The position numbers were made by a program, and so were the translations under genes. This document shows, in pieces, positions 26,433-35,818 of a DNA stretch of 64,000 bases. Source of the stretch: SZUA-100 sp965248135 (GTDB taxonomy: Bacteria > Pseudomonadota > Alphaproteobacteria > Rhizobiales > Rhizobiaceae); the NCBI GenBank assembly GCA_965248135.1, contig CBDFIN010000012.1, positions 1,488,001-1,552,000 of the forward strand, read 5' to 3'. The first letter of the stretch is position 1, and each line of letters begins with the position of its first letter. The notes beneath the pieces were generated by a model. It did no database searches. It saw nothing but the letters and a program-made list of their open reading frames with translations, and was not told the DNA's origin.

Positions 26433-27219
26433 TGCGATGCAAAACACTTCATTGATCGGCACGGCAAAATTCCTGGCTGACAATGCGGCTATGACCGCGC
26501 TAAGCTATTTTCGCCAGGGCGTAGATATCGACTTTAAGGGTGACGACAGTCCGGTTACTATTGCCGACAAGCAAATCGAACGCGAAGTTCGCGATGAGTT
26601 GGCAAAACGCTTCCCTGATCATTCCATACTCGGTGAGGAATATGGGTCAGGTGATCTTACCGCAGAAAATGTCTGGGTTGTTGATCCAATCGATGGGACA
26701 CGCTCCTTCATAAGCGGCCATCCGCTTTTTGGTTTCCTTCTTGCTCATATGAAGCTTGGCCAATGCGAAATGGGCATGATCTCCATGCCGGCATTGGAAG
26801 AGCAATATGTGGGCCAGAAAGGCAAGGGGGCCACACTTAATGGCGCGCCTATCAAGGCTTCCAAAACCATAAAGCTATCTGATGCCATCATTTACATCAA
26901 TGAAGGCGATAAGCTTTTGGCACATGAGGCTGAGGCCACCGCCCGTTTGCTGAAAGTCGGTCACACACGACGCTTTGGCTATGATTGCTATCCCCATGCA
27001 TTGCTTGCATCCGGACAGATCGATGCTGTTGTCGATTATGATCTAAAGCCCTTCGATTATCTGCCACTTGCAGGTGTCATTGAGGAGGCCGGGGGCGTGA
27101 TCACCGACTGGAGTGGGGCACCTCTGGATTATGAATCTGATGGCAGAGTGGTTTCTTGCGCTACACCTGAACTGCATTGCGAAATGGTTGCGCTCCTATC
27201 CGGTGAGGCAGGGTCATGA
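26425..27219 (+). CDS. Inositol-monophosphatase-family phosphatase
   Basis: A 264-residue Mg-dependent phosphatase of the IMPase family (HisN/SuhB-like). Metal-site motifs are complete: GEEYGS (Glu), WVVDPIDGTRSF (two Asp) and FDYLPLAGVIEEAGG, where the last Asp of the usual WD is FD. The start ATG 26425 overlaps the M20 gene by 8 bp. Its substrate may be the phosphorylated product of the two kinases at the end of the operon; histidinol phosphate is an alternative. Confidence 0.83.
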   Translation: MSDAMQNTSLIGTAKFLADNAAMTALSYFRQGVDIDFKGDDSPVTIADKQIEREVRDELAKRFPDHSILGEEYGSGDLTAENVWVVDPIDGTRSFISGHPLFGFLLAHMKLGQCEMGMISMPALEEQYVGQKGKGATLNGAPIKASKTIKLSDAIIYINEGDKLLAHEAEATARLLKVGHTRRFGYDCYPHALLASGQIDAVVDYDLKPFDYLPLAGVIEEAGGVITDWSGAPLDYESDGRVVSCATPELHCEMVALLSGEAGS

Positions 27220-28055
27220 GTGCGATGATGATGCAGGATAACATGGAAGCAATTGCTCCAATTTCGATCCTCGTTGAAGAGGATGGACCGGCTTATTCAG
27301 TGACCAATGAAACGGGCAAAAATCGTGTGATTTTGGTCTGTGAGCATGCCTCTAATCGTGTGCCACGCGAGCTCAATCAGCTGGGGTTATCCGAAGATCA
27401 ACTTCAAAGTCACATTGCCTGGGATCCAGGTGCATCTGACCTTGCCCAACTACTTAGCAGCGCGCTTGATGCAACATTGATCGAGGCCCGGTTTTCGCGC
27501 CTGGTATATGATTGCAATCGGCCGCCTGAAGCGGTCAGTGTAATGCCGGCCAAAACCGAGTTCTGCGACGTGCCGGGCAATCAGGATATTGGTGTAGCTG
27601 ATCGTCTGTCGCGTACTTGCGATATCTATCTGCCATTTCATGGAGAGTTTGCCCGATTGATTGCAACAAAGCGGGCTCGTGGCATTGCGCCGGTGATTGT
27701 CACCATTCACAGTTTTACGCCTGTCTTCAATGGCGAAACCCGAAACGTAGAAATTGGTTATTTGCATGGAGACGACAAACGGCTCGCAGAAGCGATGCTT
27801 TCTGTATCGAGCAAAAGCACGCGATACGACATCCGTCTCAACCAGCCTTATGGTCCGACTGACGGTGTGTTGCACTCCATTGAAAAGCAAAACGACGACA
27901 CGGACATCCCTTATGTGATGATCGAAGTACGCAATGATTTGCTCACCTCAAATGACAATCGCGAAAACATTTACGCTCTCTTGTCCAATAGCATATCTGA
28001 AGCTGTTTCCAGCTTGGATTCCGACCAACAAATTCTTCACACTGGAAACCTCTAA
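27216..28055 (+). CDS. N-formylglutamate amidohydrolase-family protein
   Basis: A 279-residue zinc-hydrolase-fold protein. Family blocks: VILVCEHASNRVP (His ligand), HIAWDPGA, SRLVYDCNRPPEA, and VTIHSFTPVF. These match the N-formylglutamate amidohydrolase family, which hydrolyses N-acyl glutamate. Next to a glutamine-synthetase-like gene it may cleave a gamma-glutamyl or N-acyl intermediate. Overlaps the IMPase gene by ATGA and the next gene by one base. Confidence 0.83.
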   Translation: MSAMMMQDNMEAIAPISILVEEDGPAYSVTNETGKNRVILVCEHASNRVPRELNQLGLSEDQLQSHIAWDPGASDLAQLLSSALDATLIEARFSRLVYDCNRPPEAVSVMPAKTEFCDVPGNQDIGVADRLSRTCDIYLPFHGEFARLIATKRARGIAPVIVTIHSFTPVFNGETRNVEIGYLHGDDKRLAEAMLSVSSKSTRYDIRLNQPYGPTDGVLHSIEKQNDDTDIPYVMIEVRNDLLTSNDNRENIYALLSNSISEAVSSLDSDQQILHTGNL

Positions 28056-29419
28056 TGGCCACAAATCTCAATTTCGACACGCTCAAAAAACAAGTCAAAG
28101 ACAGTGAGATTGACACCGTTCTGGCATGTCTTGTTGATATGCAGGGTCGCTTGATGGGCAAGCGGTTTGTCGCGCAGTACTTTGTCGACAGCGCTTATGA
28201 AGAAACCCATTGCTGCAATTATTTGCTGGCCACTGATTTGGAAATGGCAACGCCGGACGGTTATGCGGCGACAAGCTGGCAATCCGGCTATGGCGACTAT
28301 GTCATGAAGCCAGACCTTGAGACATTGCGCCCTGTGCCATGGCTCGAAGGCACGGCCATGGTACTGTGCGATGTCCTGGATCACCACACCCATAAAGCGG
28401 TTCCTCATTCGCCTCGGGCCATTTTGAAGGCACAGATCGCGCGTTTGAACTCGCTTGGCTTTGACGCCGCAATGGCAACGGAGCTTGAGTTCTTTTTGTT
28501 CGAAAAGAGCTTTGATGAAATTCGCAAAGAAGGGTTTTCCAACCTCGAACCCATCAGCGGCTACAACGAAGATTACCACATACTTCAGACCACCAAGGAA
28601 GAGCATGTGATGCGGCCGATCCGCAATCATCTCTTTGCTGCGGGTATTCCTATTGAGAATTCAAAGGGCGAAGCAGAGGCTGGGCAGGAAGAGCTGAACA
28701 TCAAATATGATGCTCCGCTCAATTGTGCTGATCACCACACGATCGCGAAACACGCGATTAAGGAGATCTCTTGGCAGCACGGTCATGCGGCGACTTTTCT
28801 CCCTAAGTTGCACCATGATCGTGTTGGCTCTTCAAGCCATATTCATCAGTCCCTTTGGAAAGATGGCAAGTCAGCGTTCCATGATCCAAAGGCTAAATTC
28901 GGCATGTCCGAATTGATGCGCCACTACATGGCGGGCCTGATTAAATATGCGCCAGATACAACCTATTTTCTTGCCCCTTACATCAACAGCTACAAACGTT
29001 TTCAAAAGGGGACGTTTGCGCCGACTGGCACCGGTTGGTCAATTGATAATCGTACAGCCGGTTTCCGCCTTTGTGGCGATGGCACCAAGGCTGTCCGTGT
29101 TGAGTGCCGCATTGGCGGGTCCGATCTCAATCCCTATCTGGCGATGGCCGCCCAATTGGCAGCTGGCATTGCGGGCATCAAGGAAAAACTCGAACTTCAA
29201 GACCCACTGAGTGGCGATGCCTATGAATCAAAGAAGGTCAAGCAAATACCTGCGAGTTTGCGCGATGCCATGGTCACTTTGAAAAAATCCAAAATGCTCC
29301 GTGAGGCCTTCGGTGATGATGTGATCGATCACTATTACCGTTGCGCTGAATGGGAACAAGAAGAGTTTGACCGCGTGGTGACGGATTACGAAATCGCCCG
29401 CGGCTTTGAGAAAGCGTGA
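28055..29419 (+). CDS. Glutamine-synthetase-like gamma-glutamyl-amide ligase
   Basis: A 454-residue GS-fold protein. It has the ATP/metal motifs ATELEFFLF, GEAEAGQEELNI, and HIHQSLW plus the Arg-containing KAVRVECRIGGSDLNPYLA. It lacks the tyrosine-adenylylation loop of housekeeping GlnA and resembles the GlnA3/PuuA/GMAS group, which joins glutamate to amines such as polyamines, methylamine or ethanolamine. Adjacent aldehyde and alcohol dehydrogenases support a gamma-glutamyl shielding route for an amino alcohol. Ordinary glutamine synthesis is unlikely. Confidence 0.85.
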   Translation: MATNLNFDTLKKQVKDSEIDTVLACLVDMQGRLMGKRFVAQYFVDSAYEETHCCNYLLATDLEMATPDGYAATSWQSGYGDYVMKPDLETLRPVPWLEGTAMVLCDVLDHHTHKAVPHSPRAILKAQIARLNSLGFDAAMATELEFFLFEKSFDEIRKEGFSNLEPISGYNEDYHILQTTKEEHVMRPIRNHLFAAGIPIENSKGEAEAGQEELNIKYDAPLNCADHHTIAKHAIKEISWQHGHAATFLPKLHHDRVGSSSHIHQSLWKDGKSAFHDPKAKFGMSELMRHYMAGLIKYAPDTTYFLAPYINSYKRFQKGTFAPTGTGWSIDNRTAGFRLCGDGTKAVRVECRIGGSDLNPYLAMAAQLAAGIAGIKEKLELQDPLSGDAYESKKVKQIPASLRDAMVTLKKSKMLREAFGDDVIDHYYRCAEWEQEEFDRVVTDYEIARGFEKA

Positions 29420-29421
29420 CT

Positions 29422-30801
29422 ATGAGCAACGTGATAAAATGTATCTCCCCAATTGATGGTTCAGTCTACGCTGAACGCACCGCATTTTCCGCAGGCGAAG
29501 CGGGTGAGATGGTCGCCAAGGCCAAATCTGCTCAAGCTGCCTGGGCCGCCCGTCCGTTAAAAGAACGCATAGAATTGGTCATGGCAGGCGTTGCGGCTGT
29601 TGGCGCAATGAATGAAGAGATTGTGCCGGAACTTGCCCACCAGATGGGTCGACCGATCCGTTATGGCGGTGAGTTTGGTGGCTTCGAAGAACGCGCCTCC
29701 TATATGGCGAAGATCGCTGAAGAAGGATTGGCCGATCTTGAGATTTCAGATGATGAACAGCTTCGACAGATTATTGCGCGTGAACCCCATGGTGTTGTTC
29801 TCGTCGTAGCGCCCTGGAACTATCCTTATATGACAGCGATTAACACGGTTGCGCCGGCGTTGATTGCAGGCAACACGGTTGTGCTGAAACATGCTTCTCA
29901 AACATTGCTTGTTGGCGAGCGCATGGTGCAGGCGTTTCATTCTGCCGGTGTGCCGGAAGATGTATTCCAAAATGCATTTTTGGATCATCAAACGGTCTCT
30001 GATCTCATTGCAGCCAGAAGTTTTGGATTTGTAAACTTTACCGGCTCTGTTGGTGGCGGCAAAGCCATGGAACATGCTGCGGCAGGGACATTCACCGGCA
30101 TTGGCTTGGAACTTGGCGGCAAAGACCCAGGCTATGTTATGGAAGATGCCGATCTTGATGCGGCCGTTGATACGCTGATCGATGGCGCGATGTTCAATTC
30201 GGGCCAATGCTGCTGCGGTATTGAACGGATCTATGTGACCGAAAGCCTCTACGACCAGTTTGTTGAAAAGGCCGTTGCGATTGTCAAGGGTTACAAGCTT
30301 GGCAATCCGCTTGATGAGACCACCACGCTTGGACCGATGGCCCATAAACGCTTTGCTGACGAAGTCAAAGCGCAAACGGCTGAAGCGGTCAAAGCCGGTG
30401 CTGTGGCACATATCGATACCTTCGCCGAAGATGATGGCGATGCGTATTTGACGCCGCAAATCCTGACCAATGTCACCCATGATATGCGCGTAATGCGTGA
30501 GGAGAGCTTTGGTCCCGTCGTTGGCATAATGAAAGTCAAAGATGACGAGGAAGCCATTGCACTGATGAATAACAGTGATTTTGGTCTCACCGCTTCCTTA
30601 TGGACGGCTGATATTGACCGGGCGTTGTCCATTGGTCGCCGGATCGAAACCGGCACGGTTTTCATGAACCGTTGCGACTATCTTGACCCATCATTGTGTT
30701 GGACTGGCTGCAAGGACACAGGTCGTGGCGGCGGCCTGTCGATCATCGGTTATCACAATTTGACCCGCCCGAAATCCTATCATTTGAAGAAAGTTCGATG
30801 A
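29422..30801 (+). CDS. Aldehyde dehydrogenase (NAD(P)-dependent)
   Basis: A 459-residue ALDH superfamily enzyme with VVAPWNYPY, FTGSVGGGKAM, LELGGKDPGYV (catalytic Glu) and FNSGQCCCGIERIY (catalytic Cys in a run of three Cys). The last motif is similar to succinate-semialdehyde and gamma-glutamyl-aldehyde dehydrogenases. The start ATG 29422 is taken just after the GS stop; a GTG at 29416 is also possible. It would oxidise the aldehyde made by the next gene's dehydrogenase. Confidence 0.87.
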   Translation: MSNVIKCISPIDGSVYAERTAFSAGEAGEMVAKAKSAQAAWAARPLKERIELVMAGVAAVGAMNEEIVPELAHQMGRPIRYGGEFGGFEERASYMAKIAEEGLADLEISDDEQLRQIIAREPHGVVLVVAPWNYPYMTAINTVAPALIAGNTVVLKHASQTLLVGERMVQAFHSAGVPEDVFQNAFLDHQTVSDLIAARSFGFVNFTGSVGGGKAMEHAAAGTFTGIGLELGGKDPGYVMEDADLDAAVDTLIDGAMFNSGQCCCGIERIYVTESLYDQFVEKAVAIVKGYKLGNPLDETTTLGPMAHKRFADEVKAQTAEAVKAGAVAHIDTFAEDDGDAYLTPQILTNVTHDMRVMREESFGPVVGIMKVKDDEEAIALMNNSDFGLTASLWTADIDRALSIGRRIETGTVFMNRCDYLDPSLCWTGCKDTGRGGGLSIIGYHNLTRPKSYHLKKVR

Positions 30802-30802
30802 G

Positions 30803-31963
30803 ATGACCTCTCAGAAAATGACATTGGCAGCCAACTGGTCCTATCCAACCGCAATTCGTTTTGGTGCAGGCCGCATTTCTGAAATCGGAGAAGCTTGCAA
30901 AGCAGCAGGCATGTCCAAACCATTGCTGGTCACCGACAAGGGACTGGCGGGCATGGAAATCACAACCGGAACCCTGGATTTGATGGAGGCTGCCGGTCTT
31001 GCTCGGGGAATGTTTTCTGAAGTCGATCCGAACCCGACAGATGTGAATGCCGAGGCCGGCGTTAGAATGTATCGCGACGGCGGATATGATGGTGTGGTTG
31101 CTTTTGGTGGTGGGTCCGGATTGGACCTTGCCAAGGTTATTGCCTTTATGGCTGGCCAGACACGTCCGCTCTGGGACTTTGAAGATGTTGGCGATTGGTG
31201 GACACGGGCTGATGCTGACAAGATAGCGCCAGTGATCGCCGTGCCGACAACAGCAGGCACTGGTTCCGAAGTGGGCCGTGCAAGCGTTATCACCAATTCA
31301 CAGACCCATGAGAAGAAGATTATTTTCCACCCGAAAATGCTGCCGGTCACTGTTATCTGTGATCCGGTGCTGACTGTCGGCATGCCTCGATTCATTACCG
31401 CCGGTACGGGTCTTGATGCTTTTGCTCATTGTGTCGAAGCTTATTCTAGCCCGCATTATCATCCCATGAGCCAGGGTATGGCGCTTGAGGGCATGCGGCT
31501 TGTGAAAGAATACCTCCCAAGGGCCTATGCGGATGGCTCGGATCTGGAAGCACGCGCGCATATGATGTCAGTGGCAGCTATAGGCGCCACGGCATTCCAG
31601 AAAGGGCTTGGCGCAATCCATGCTCTGAGCCATCCAATCGGCGCTGTTCACCACACCCACCATGGCACCACCAATGCGGTGTGCATGCCTGCTGTGCTAC
31701 AGTTCAACAAATCCGCGATTACAAAACGCTTTGATGAGGCGTCTGCCTATCTTGGCATTAAAGGCGGGTTTGATGGCTTCTGTGCCTATGTCGATGAACT
31801 CAATGCATCCATGCAGATCCCGAAATCACTGACAGAATTGGGCGTGAAAGACGCTAATCTGGATAAGCTAACCGAGGCTGCTCTGCGCGATCCAAGCACC
31901 GGCGGCAATCCGATCAAAATGACTGCAGCAAACACAAAAGCGCTCTTTGAAGAAATTCTATGA
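30803..31963 (+). CDS. Iron-type alcohol dehydrogenase
   Basis: A 386-residue group III alcohol dehydrogenase. Cofactor motif FGGGSGLDLAK, PTTAGTGSEVGR, and the metal ligands within DAFAHCVEAY and HALSHPIGAVHHTHHG are all present. It starts 1 bp after the ALDH stop. The likely job is oxidation of a (glutamylated) amino alcohol to the aldehyde. Confidence 0.88.
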   Translation: MTSQKMTLAANWSYPTAIRFGAGRISEIGEACKAAGMSKPLLVTDKGLAGMEITTGTLDLMEAAGLARGMFSEVDPNPTDVNAEAGVRMYRDGGYDGVVAFGGGSGLDLAKVIAFMAGQTRPLWDFEDVGDWWTRADADKIAPVIAVPTTAGTGSEVGRASVITNSQTHEKKIIFHPKMLPVTVICDPVLTVGMPRFITAGTGLDAFAHCVEAYSSPHYHPMSQGMALEGMRLVKEYLPRAYADGSDLEARAHMMSVAAIGATAFQKGLGAIHALSHPIGAVHHTHHGTTNAVCMPAVLQFNKSAITKRFDEASAYLGIKGGFDGFCAYVDELNASMQIPKSLTELGVKDANLDKLTEAALRDPSTGGNPIKMTAANTKALFEEIL

Positions 31964-32021
31964 TCGGTGCGGAACCAGAAGATTGGCTCACCAAAATGCG
32001 GCTTTGTAAGAAAGACGTTTT

Positions 32022-33413
32022 ATGAAAATTGATCAGCTATCAAAGATGTCGCTTGAGGATCTTCAGACTGTTTTCAAGGCTCGTGAGCTCAGCCCAGTGG
32101 AAGTCACTGAGTTGACTTTGGAGCAGACCAGCAATGTGAACGACAAGATCAATGCGCTCTATGACCTTCGCGAGAGCGAGGCCCTTGCGGAAGCGAAAGC
32201 TTCTGAGGAGCGGTATGCATCTGGTAATCCTATGGGACCCTTTGATGGCGTTCCTGTTACGATCAAGGACAGTGTGAATGCCACGGGCATGAAGTGGTAT
32301 CATGGCTCTGCAGTACATGGTCAGGGTGTGGTGGCCAAAAAAGACTCGCCTCCTGCAGCACGTCTCAAAGAAGCTGGCACAATCATAATTGCCAAGGGCG
32401 CAATGCCTGATTTCGGATTAAGCGGATCAGGCGTAAGCGGTTCTCATGGCATAGTGCGCAACCCCTGGGGGCTGAAATGGAACACTGGGGGGTCCAGTGC
32501 AGGCGGGGGGGCATCGTTGGCAGCAGGCATAGGAATGATGTCGGTTGGTTCCGATATTGCCGGATCTGTCCGCTTACCGGCGGCTCATTGCGGTCTGGCG
32601 GCTCTTAAACCCACACAGGGCGCAATTCCACATGCCCCTGCATCGACTGTTCGCTCAGCCGGTCCGATCACAAGACAGGCCGCTGACTTAAGGGCTTGGA
32701 CACTTCTTCTGAACGGCCCTGACGATGATGATCGTTATTCTGTGCCATTGACCGATCATAAGAACGGCTCTCAACCAATTGTCGGCGCAAGCGCGGACTT
32801 TGGGTTTGGCCCAGATGTTGAACCGGCCGTCATGAAATGTTTTGCGACCGTCAAAAGTACGCTTGCCGATTTATTGGGTTCTGTCGCCAATGTTGAGGCG
32901 AAAGCGGGATTTGACGCGTATATTCCAATCGATGATTCACTGAAGATTAAAGGTTGGCAGGAATACCATGGCGCAGACGAGAAGTTGCGCTGCCAGACAC
33001 CGGATGAATTGCTCGATTGGTTTAAGGAAGCCGAACATTGGACGCCAGCCAAGATCGCTTGTGTCAGCAAGGGCATCGAGCGCGGCGTTTCGTTCTGCCT
33101 TGATCTGTTCAAGGATGTGGACATCCTCCTGACACCCGTTATGCCCGTGGTGAACTTTCCCGCAACTGACAGGGGCATCGATCCAAACATGCCTCTTCGA
33201 CACACCACATTCACATCCTTGTTTAATCAATCCGGCAATCCGGCCGTTTCCATCTGTGGTGGCTTTGATGAGCGCGGACTGCCGATTGGAATGCAGTTGG
33301 TTGGCAAGAGATTTGATGATCTGTGGCTGATGGATCTGGCAACAAAATTAGAAGCCACACTGGATCTGTTCGGTGCCGGTAAACAACAATGGCCAACAGT
33401 GCCAAAGGCGTGA
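32022..33413 (+). CDS. Amidase signature family hydrolase
   Basis: A 463-residue amidase. The Ser-cisSer-Lys triad is visible: Lys in VPVTIKDSVNATG, cis-Ser in GGSSAGGGASLAAG and nucleophile in VGSDIAGSVRLPA. It may release the amine or glutamate from an amide intermediate, complementing the M20 and formylglutamate-type hydrolases. A 58-base gap separates it from the dehydrogenase gene. Confidence 0.87.
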   Translation: MKIDQLSKMSLEDLQTVFKARELSPVEVTELTLEQTSNVNDKINALYDLRESEALAEAKASEERYASGNPMGPFDGVPVTIKDSVNATGMKWYHGSAVHGQGVVAKKDSPPAARLKEAGTIIIAKGAMPDFGLSGSGVSGSHGIVRNPWGLKWNTGGSSAGGGASLAAGIGMMSVGSDIAGSVRLPAAHCGLAALKPTQGAIPHAPASTVRSAGPITRQAADLRAWTLLLNGPDDDDRYSVPLTDHKNGSQPIVGASADFGFGPDVEPAVMKCFATVKSTLADLLGSVANVEAKAGFDAYIPIDDSLKIKGWQEYHGADEKLRCQTPDELLDWFKEAEHWTPAKIACVSKGIERGVSFCLDLFKDVDILLTPVMPVVNFPATDRGIDPNMPLRHTTFTSLFNQSGNPAVSICGGFDERGLPIGMQLVGKRFDDLWLMDLATKLEATLDLFGAGKQQWPTVPKA

Positions 33414-33429
33414 GCTTAAGGAGTGAAGC

Positions 33430-34380
33430 ATGTCAGACGATTTGGCGATCATGAGAAAAAATAGCGCTGAACTCCGCGCCAAAGAGGTATTGGGGGTTGA
33501 CCTTAATTCAATTGAAAATCCGATTACGGTTCTGGCTTCTCCGGCGTGGCGAGGCGTTGAGGGTGATATCTGGCGGGCCGCCAGCGATGATGGATCAACC
33601 ATCATCAAACACTATCATTCAGATACTGATTTTTATGTCGACCAGTCAGCAGCCATATCGGCCGCAACTGAGGCTGGGAAATTGGACATAGGTCCTAAAG
33701 TGTTAGGCAGTTGGGATGAAGAGGGAATGATAGCGTTTTCCGAACTTGCCGCACCTTGGGTCGCCGGTGGCTTACACCATGCAATCAATGCAGATATCCG
33801 CACAAACGTGATCGAGAACAAGAAGGCGTTTCAGACAGGCGCAGCTTTGAAAAAGACTGCCAACATCTTTTCTGAAATCAACGTTCTTTATGCAATCACG
33901 ACTGCAGAGAACATCACCACCCACAATGACATCATTCCCTTTGTCGAATTCATCGGGGAAGCCGGCAAAAAGATCAGAAGCGGTGGCCAGGATAACCGAC
34001 CATGTCATCGTGATGGCAATACGGCCAATCTCATGGTTCATCCGGACAAGTCGGTTCAGCTGATTGATTTTGATCTCGCTGCCAATTGCGATCCATTTGA
34101 AGATGTCGGTGCCTTTTTGGTCGAGTTTTTTGAAAATGACCTCGATGCCCGTGGCGGGTTTGAAGAATGGCATGGCAGCTTTGATGAAGGGCTATTCCAG
34201 CGATCAATGCTGTATGGATTGGCCGATGATCTGCGTTGGGGACTGATCGGCTCCATCTTGGGAGCCAGGTCTCCCAGGACCAGCCTTGAATTCACCAAAT
34301 ATGCAGCTTGGCGTTTCTTGCGACTGGAAGCCCACGCAAAGACCTCAGACGCGAATGACCGCATTCGGTTGGCGGCATAG
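33430..34380 (+). CDS. APH/choline-kinase-like phosphotransferase 1
   Basis: A 316-residue kinase of the aminoglycoside-phosphotransferase fold. The catalytic loop reads CHRDGNTANLM and the metal site LIDFDLAA, so both the catalytic Asp and the metal-binding Asp are kept. The start has AGGAG 8 bp upstream. It lies 16 bp after the amidase gene. Similar kinases phosphorylate choline, ethanolamine or sugars; resistance to antibiotics is not suggested by the context. Confidence 0.8.
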   Translation: MSDDLAIMRKNSAELRAKEVLGVDLNSIENPITVLASPAWRGVEGDIWRAASDDGSTIIKHYHSDTDFYVDQSAAISAATEAGKLDIGPKVLGSWDEEGMIAFSELAAPWVAGGLHHAINADIRTNVIENKKAFQTGAALKKTANIFSEINVLYAITTAENITTHNDIIPFVEFIGEAGKKIRSGGQDNRPCHRDGNTANLMVHPDKSVQLIDFDLAANCDPFEDVGAFLVEFFENDLDARGGFEEWHGSFDEGLFQRSMLYGLADDLRWGLIGSILGARSPRTSLEFTKYAAWRFLRLEAHAKTSDANDRIRLAA

Positions 34381-34389
34381 GAGGCCAAT

Positions 34390-35313
34390 ATGACAACCGA
34401 CTTCGAAAAACAGCTTCAGGAAGCCGTCAATTCTGTCCCCGGTTGGACATGGGATGAAGTGGATGTCGCACCATTGGACGGTGGCGTGACGAATTCAAAC
34501 TTTGTGGCCGTGCATCAGGGCAAGAAGCACTTCATGAAAGTTTATGGTGCCGGCACAGAGAGTTTCATCAATAGGGATGGTTCAAACGACGCGGCCCTTC
34601 AGGCTCATGAGATGGGTATTGGACCGACTGTCCTGCACTATGACAAGGACACAGGTCTCGAGGTGATTGAGTTTCTGGACGGCTACCGGGCATCAACCAA
34701 TGCCGACTATGCCCGCAAGGATTTCCTTGAGCATGTGATTGACCTTTATGCCACGTTCCACAAAGGCAAACCCCTTTCGGACACCAAAGATGTATTTGAA
34801 ATGACCCAGGAACATATTGATCAGGGAGCAGAACTCGACGTTGATGTACCGGTCGATTTCGAATGGCTGTATAAGCAATATTCCCGTGCAAAAGACGCGT
34901 TCTTTGCATCAGGTCTTGATCTTGTGCCTTGTCACAATGACCCGATGCCGGGCAACTTCATGGTGACGATGGATGGTGATACAATCACCGACATGAAGCT
35001 CATTGATTACGAATATTCTTCTAACAATGAACGCTCCTATGAAATTGGCGTATTCCTGCAGGAGGTATTCACCGATGAGAAAACCTCTCTTGAAATGATT
35101 GAACGCTATTACGGCGAAGTGCGTGCCGACACCGTGGCCCGTGTCACTGTTGCGCGGGCTATCGCGGATATGAAATGGGGGTCATGGGCTGTCCAGCAAC
35201 GCAAATTGCAGGATTGGGATTTCGACTACCAAAAATACGGAATTTGGAAATATGCCCGCGCGCGCAAAATGTTCAACGATCCACGTTGGGATAACTGGTT
35301 GCGTGCAATCTAA
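34390..35313 (+). CDS. Choline/ethanolamine-kinase-like phosphotransferase 2
   Basis: A 307-residue kinase with CHNDPMPGNFMV as catalytic loop and MKLIDYEYSSNNERSYEIGVFLQE as metal-binding region, the pattern of the choline/ethanolamine kinase (LicA-like) subgroup. AGGAGG lies 5 bp upstream. It is distinct from the preceding kinase, so the two are not a recent duplication. It is the last gene of the operon; IS3 begins 75 bp later. Confidence 0.83.
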   Translation: MTTDFEKQLQEAVNSVPGWTWDEVDVAPLDGGVTNSNFVAVHQGKKHFMKVYGAGTESFINRDGSNDAALQAHEMGIGPTVLHYDKDTGLEVIEFLDGYRASTNADYARKDFLEHVIDLYATFHKGKPLSDTKDVFEMTQEHIDQGAELDVDVPVDFEWLYKQYSRAKDAFFASGLDLVPCHNDPMPGNFMVTMDGDTITDMKLIDYEYSSNNERSYEIGVFLQEVFTDEKTSLEMIERYYGEVRADTVARVTVARAIADMKWGSWAVQQRKLQDWDFDYQKYGIWKYARARKMFNDPRWDNWLRAI

Positions 35314-35439
35314 ATGTTGCCAGATTGAATACGGGCTGAAGGGAAGGTTCAAATAAACCTCATCACACAACCGCTGCTCTGAGCGGATTGAACCGCCCCG
35401 GGTTTACCGGAGGCTCCAAAGATAGGATAATTTGGAGCT

Positions 35440-35814
35440 ATGGAAAAGAACAAGAGATCGAAGAGATATTCACCTGAAGTGCGTGCGCGTGCCGTTCGGA
35501 TGGTGTTAGAACATCAACAAAATTATGACAGTCAGTGGTCGGCGATTTCTGCAATTGCACCCAAAATTGGCTGCACTGCGGAGACGCTTCGCAAATGGCT
35601 TCGTCAGGAAGAGACGGACACTGGCTTGCGCGATGGGGTGACGAGTGACGAGCGCGAGCGCATCAAAGCGTTGGAGCGCGAAGTCCGGGAATTACGTCAG
35701 GCCAATGAAATTCTCAGGAAGGCGTCTCGCGTTGACCTTGTCACTCGAACCAATGGCGTTCTGGCGGTCAACTTTGCCCAGGCGGAGCGAGCCATGATTG
35801 TGGGCGCCCACTGA
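35440..35814 (+). CDS. IS3-family transposase OrfA
   Basis: A 124-residue OrfA with helix-turn-helix (IGCTAETLRKWLRQEE) and the coiled-coil REVRELRQANEILRKA. About 60 percent of residues match the OrfA at 15024 by eye. It is intact. Confidence 0.85.
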   Translation: MEKNKRSKRYSPEVRARAVRMVLEHQQNYDSQWSAISAIAPKIGCTAETLRKWLRQEETDTGLRDGVTSDERERIKALEREVRELRQANEILRKASRVDLVTRTNGVLAVNFAQAERAMIVGAH

Positions 35815-35818
35815 GAAG

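Noticed and set aside
28055..29419. Housekeeping glutamine synthetase
   Set aside because: It lacks the adenylylation-site loop and lies among amine/alcohol-processing genes, so a gamma-glutamyl-amide ligase fits better.
33430..35313. Aminoglycoside resistance genes
   Set aside because: The fold is shared, but operon context and the choline-kinase-like motif point to metabolic kinases.
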